Shown here: positions 44,858 through 48,369 of the stretch, in pieces
How the letters are laid out: each line of letters begins with the position of its first letter
How positions within the stretch are numbered: the stretch's first letter is position 1
Assembly: GCA_019359275.1 (NCBI GenBank)
Contig: JAHHHP010000040.1
Coordinates: 1 to 48,369, forward strand
Source: Myxacorys chilensis ATA2-1-KO14
GTDB taxonomy: Bacteria > Cyanobacteriota > Cyanobacteriia > Leptolyngbyales > Leptolyngbyaceae
Length of the DNA stretch: 48,369 nucleotides
Reading direction: 5' to 3'
Position numbers and translations under genes: made by a program
Notes under the pieces: model-generated
Told to the model about the DNA's origin: nothing
Database searches by the model: none
What the model saw: only the letters and a program-made list of their open reading frames with translations

Positions 44858-47671
44858 CACCATTCTGCCGGGTGCCTGGTCGTTGACTCAGGATACAAAC
44901 TATCAGCTATTTGCCCTACCTGTGCCGATCGCTTGGCAGCAGATCAGCAGATCGCAAAATCTTTAGCAGTCCGTCGTGCTAGATTCCAGGGAAAAGGTTA
45001 TCAAGCCCCACCTATTTACTCTCTTGATCCCCTGGTTGCAGCAAGCTTTCCTAGAATTATTCAAACTGTGCGCCAAGGTTGGCAGCGACCAAATCAGCCC
45101 TGGCTACTAGCTGAAGAACGAATCGCTAATCTGTCGCTGCTGGCTCTACTCATCAAAGATTGGCTGAGGGAGGAATTTAGTTCGTCGCTCAGCGCGTCTG
45201 AAGTTGAGGTGAGTTTGGCAACACTCAATGCTGCGGATTGGCAGTGGGAACAACCTAGAACTTACTCGCTGCTGCATCCGCAAACGAGAGAAGAAGAGTC
45301 AGTTCTCTACAATGCAATTCCTGATTTTTTAGCCAAAGACTGAAAAATCCAATCGTCCAATTTGGCAGCCAGGAACTCACCTTTTATCGGGTGATTCGTC
45401 TGGGTGGAGCAGAATTAATGTCTTGGCCTCCTCACCCAGTCACTCTAATCAATCGTGAAGGAGAACAAGAGCGCGCCTATCTTTCATTTGTGCTGCGGTT
45501 TGCATTGCAAACGGTTCCTGGTCGTAAAAGCCCGATTGTGTATCATCATCTTTCCACCCGACGATGGATTGTGAACTCCCAGCAACGTCCTCCCTATCGG
45601 GGTCTGACCGCTTACATTGGAAATGAGTTGCGCTTGTTGGATGGGATACGACAACCCCTATGTTTTATTCCCCTGGCCATGAAACGCCGGGGAGAAACCG
45701 GCGGATGGTCAACAGCGATCGAAGCATTGCTTGCTGATGACACTCGATTACCAAATTCGATCGCTCTACTTGAGAATCCTGCGTATCACTGGAATATATT
45801 TAAGACCACACCACGACCGATGCAAGCTGCAATTGCATTCGATAGCCGACATTCACTATCCAGTAGTAGCGCAATCAGCAGAGCGGGTGTAAATTCGCTC
45901 GATCTCGCTCATATTGATCAAGCAATTTGCGATCGTTTGCCTGTCGAGCGGGTTGGCGAAGCAATTCAAGTTGGCAGATCAATAACATTTTTAGGTCTAC
46001 CTGCCACTATACCTACAAAAGATATCACTCAAGCAGCCAACAATCAGAGTCAACCAGGTAAACAAAAAACTGACTCCAATACGCGATCAACTCCAATGCT
46101 CCGTCCCAGCATCGCTGCCCCTGCTGTCTTTCACTCCGCAAATCTCATTCAAGAGATTTTGATTGTTTGGGAGACCGCTGAATGTCGAGATGAACTCATT
46201 GCTGAAATTTGCCAGTTACTCCACCTATCTGCAACTAAAGAAGTCATTACCTACACCACAGCTTCTCATACAACTGGGGAGGCACAATGCTACAAAGGCA
46301 CTTTTGGTTCTCTATGGATTAAAACTCAGCACGTCGAGGATTTAACACAGAATTTAGACATTGATTCTTCAGTTCGTCCACGCGATCGCCCACAGCGGCG
46401 AGTTCAACTTTTACAGGAGCGGATCGATCGCATTGCTTCATTTCTTCTTACGGCTAAAGGCTTGAGTGGGGCGCTGATTGAAATCAAGCGGAGACCGTTT
46501 CCACCCGAAGCTGACCCGAAGTTAGCTTGGCGCATTGCAGCGATGCAGGTAGGTTATCTGAACCAGCATATCCATGCCCTGACCTATACAAAAGATGGTA
46601 AGGAAATCAGACGACAGGATGCTTCCGAACGAGTTAAGCGTGCGGTGTCAGATCTACTGCGACAATGTGGCGTTCTGCCCGATGCACCTTTAATTCAGCC
46701 CTCTGACGGAATTACACCGCACGTTTGGTTAACCTGTTTTTATGTGCTGCGACGAACAAAACGCACAACCGCAAGCAATCTTCCAAATACTGTTGTGATG
46801 ATGATTCGAGTCAATGCGAGCGAACCCACAATCGAAGTTACAACTCCTTCTTTGCTAGCGCGAAACAGGGCAAATCCCTGGGTGTCTTATTCATCTGCAC
46901 TCAACTATTTCCTCGGTGAGAAATGGGAACCCGACTCCCAGTTTGAAGAAACCAATCCAGAACTCAATGAGGAACAGAGTTTTTCAGAGAAAGAGAAGGA
47001 GGAAGCCTTGCTCAATAAGTTTGTCTCTGAATGCTTACAGACTTGTTTGCACGAGCCAATAGCAGGTGTGAAACCTTATGTTTTGTTTTATGGCAGAAGC
47101 GCAAAACGCTCGGCGCAAAGGCTTACTCTCCTGGCTGCAAAATCCGAACCTGCAAGCAGACAGAATACTGAGTGCTCTTCACTTGAAAGATGAGGATGAA
47201 CGGAATCGTCTGTGGATTGCACGACTACGCTTACAAGGAAGCAGTTACGAAACTCCTGTAGCGATCGTTAAACCTGGTTCCACAAAACGAGCAAACCTGG
47301 GCAGTCGGGCACGGGGCACGATCTACCGTTGGCAGGCTGTCTCTGAAGGTGAACCATCGGTTTACTTCAGCATTAGAAAAGCCTCAACGAATGAGAAGTT
47401 CCCTTTAAAGATCTCAGAATCTAGACTGAACAATGGCAGCCGTTCTGCTGTCAATGCAAGGTTACTAGAAGTCGCTATTGTTCATCACCCAAGCATTCAG
47501 ATCGATCGACTTGCCCTTCTAATTCACCGTCTTAGAAACCGATTTCCCTACTATGCTGATGATAGCTCATTGCCATTCCCTTTCCCGTTTGCAGCTAAAG
47601 CGAAAGAATATGCAGTTAGCTTCAGAGATTCGGTAGAACTTGATGATTCAGAGCAGAACGAAGACGTTTGA
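44847..47671 (+). pseudogene. pPIWI-RE Argonaute-like protein (three frameshifts)
   Basis: With the lesions repaired the frame is about 938 residues, from MSFNTILPGAWSLTQDTNYQ (ATG 44847, AGGA upstream) to the stop at 47671. The N-terminal part (QPWLLAEERIANL) resembles domain X. The C-terminal part resembles the RNase H-like PIWI of pPIWI-RE (LTCFYVLRRTKRTT; AEAQNARRKGLLSWLQNPNL; LALLIHRLRNRFPYYADDSS; LPFPFPFAAKAKEY). pPIWI-RE proteins have Arg and Glu in place of part of the usual catalytic set and are thought to use guide RNA or DNA against invading nucleic acid. Frameshifts: an 8-bp tandem duplication at 44938-44953, a net 1-bp loss near 45325-45343, and an extra T in the run 47086-47089. 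The start overlaps the helicase end by 11 bases. Confidence 0.82.
44938..44953 (+). repeat. 8-bp tandem duplication causing a frameshift
   Basis: AGCAGATC occurs twice in direct contact (44938-44945, 44946-44953) in the pPIWI-RE gene. Removing one copy joins PVPIAWQQI directly to AKSLAVRRARF in one frame. This shows the ancestral reading and the cause of the break. Confidence 0.85.
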
Positions 47672-47857
47672 ACTTTTGTCTGAAATCAGAAGCTCAAGCA
47701 CATTTCCACGGTTTATGCAGATGCTCGATCTCTGCAGTATCGCCGATAACTGGTATCCTTACCGACAAAAGCACTAGCGGAAATTGTGATTACCCATTCG
47801 GTGAACTGCGAAACAACGGGTGGCTGGAAGAGAACTCTATTCCTTACAAGGTGCTAG
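47672..47857. other. Non-coding stretch behind the pPIWI-RE gene
   Basis: Only short chance frames are seen. No terminator with a T tract is evident. Fragments such as LCSIADNWYPYRQKH on plus do not match a family I know. Confidence 0.35.
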
Positions 47858-48033
47858 GTGGATAAGAGTAAATACCAATATTACGAGTTTCAGGCGATCG
47901 ACTGTCCATTGCCCGCAAAAGAGCAGGACAAACTTTGCAAGCAAGTCAACGTCAATAACTTCCTTCAAATTACTACTTAAAAATATAAGCAAATCTTATA
48001 ACTATGTTCTATACTTTCGGCAGAGAGCTAGCT
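47858..48033 (+). pseudogene. Remnant of a conserved protein of unknown function
   Basis: GTG 47858 opens DKSKYQYYEFQAIDCPLPAK EQDKL, close to the start of a widespread uncharacterised protein group that begins S-EYQYYEFQAIDRPL. After about 25 residues the frame is lost, and an adjacent frame reads SKSTSITSFKLLL, which fits the next part. The rest of the gene is absent. It is a truncated and shifted pseudogene. Confidence 0.5.
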
Positions 48034-48114
48034 AAGGTTTGCACTTTCGGTAGGAGGATAACTGAGTTAGCTAAAGAAGCAGCTCGACTACATAACGAGA
48101 AAACGAACACTTAA
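48004..48114 (+). CDS. Doubtful 36-codon ORF with an internal repeat
   Basis: ATG 48004 to TAA 48112 encodes 36 residues with two related blocks, YTFGRELAK and CTFGRRITELAK, from a degenerate 30- to 33-bp DNA repeat. It has no ribosome site and overlaps the preceding remnant in another frame. It may be chance. Confidence 0.2.
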   Translation: MFYTFGRELAKVCTFGRRITELAKEAARLHNEKTNT

Positions 48115-48250
48115 GACTGGACTTTGGCAAAAGGATACCTTAGTCAGTCGCAACCATTCGGCTTAAGTCACACTCATGTAACTTCAAGTCTAGTTTTGCT
48201 AGTTTGGCGAGATGATTAAAGTTTCAATCGGCAAAGAGATACCTTTGAAG

Positions 48251-48369
48251 TGACCCCTTTAGTTCGGACAGAAGCACAAAAGATTTAAGCGTATCTACTT
48301 TCTACCACATTTCTACTTCTGTTGCTCATTCCATTTCTTTTCGTATTCGTCGGGTGTTAGATAACCTAA
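48251..48369 (-). mobile_element. End of an IS3-family element with transposase C-terminus (cut by window edge)
   Basis: On minus from the window edge the frame reads LGYLTPDEYEKKWNEQQK and stops at TAG 48313-48315. LGYLTP near the end is the hallmark of IS3-family OrfB integrase-core transposases. About 45 bases beyond the stop, TGACCCCTTTAGTTCGGACA (48251-48270) looks like the terminal inverted repeat beginning with TGA. The rest lies outside the window, so its intactness is unknown. Confidence 0.75.

Noticed and set aside
38765..47671. Stop-codon recoding that would let the in-frame TAG and TGA be read
   Set aside because: Frameshifts occur in the same genes and the housekeeping genes end at ordinary TAA, TAG and TGA codons, so decay is the simpler explanation.

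Overview
The window comes from a cyanobacterium. It carries petB and petD (cytochrome b6 and subunit IV), a CtpA-type D1-processing protease, three phylloquinone genes (menF-menD-menB), a geranylgeranyl-reductase-like flavoprotein and a Vipp1/PspA-type protein. The octamer GCGATCGC (HIP1) is very frequent, which is typical of many cyanobacterial chromosomes. A filamentous Leptolyngbya-like lineage is plausible, but the sequence alone does not prove it.

Layout. 1-98 is the end of an IS5-like transposase. 361-3739 holds pspA and a SPOR-like membrane protein on minus, then a DciA/DUF721 protein on plus. 4324-4587 is a small Cys-rich protein. 4682-8821 is menF-menD-menB (minus). 9026-12974 (minus) reads ctpA, HD phosphohydrolase, P450. 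petB-petD (13223-14468, plus) diverges from ctpA. 14600-15813 is a translationally coupled Uma2 nuclease and macro-domain pair. 15922-16056 is a remnant of a catalase N-terminus. 16427-17935 has a small secreted protein and the flavoprotein. 18475-22163 is a likely minus operon: cytosine deaminase, two tandem DUF29 proteins, FAD-linked oxidase. 22436-25209 is dnaK and hsp20. 25454-27899 has an Rpn-type nuclease and RecQ. 28182-28475 is a 21-bp tandem repeat. 29085-34023 contains a DacB-like carboxypeptidase, a DUF2171 protein, a MITE-like repeat, a lipoprotein, a GT4 glycosyltransferase and an unknown protein. 34229-38754 is a large hybrid histidine kinase followed by CheR.

The accessory part is 38765-48369. 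It starts with a decayed transposase and a decayed DUF1016 nuclease. Then comes a complete but broken three-gene pPIWI-RE island: a nuclease with a winged-helix-like N-terminus, a zinc knuckle and a PD-(D/E)XK site (39974-41295), a DinG/XPD-like helicase with four iron-sulfur-type cysteines (41288-44857), and the pPIWI-RE Argonaute-like protein (44847-47671). The genes overlap by 8 and 11 bp, so they formed one operon. Each carries lesions: an in-frame TGA plus a frameshift, an in-frame TAG, and three frameshifts. One of the frameshifts is an exact 8-bp tandem duplication. Another gene remnant and the end of an IS3 element close the window. Decay is concentrated here, while almost all housekeeping genes are intact, so this looks like a defence island being lost and not poor sequence.

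In the core part the genes serve photosynthetic electron transport and its upkeep (cytochrome b6f, D1 maturation, phylloquinone, prenyl reduction, thylakoid membrane protection) and protein folding. The Uma2, Rpn and DUF1016 nucleases and the pPIWI-RE genes form the mobile and defensive layer.
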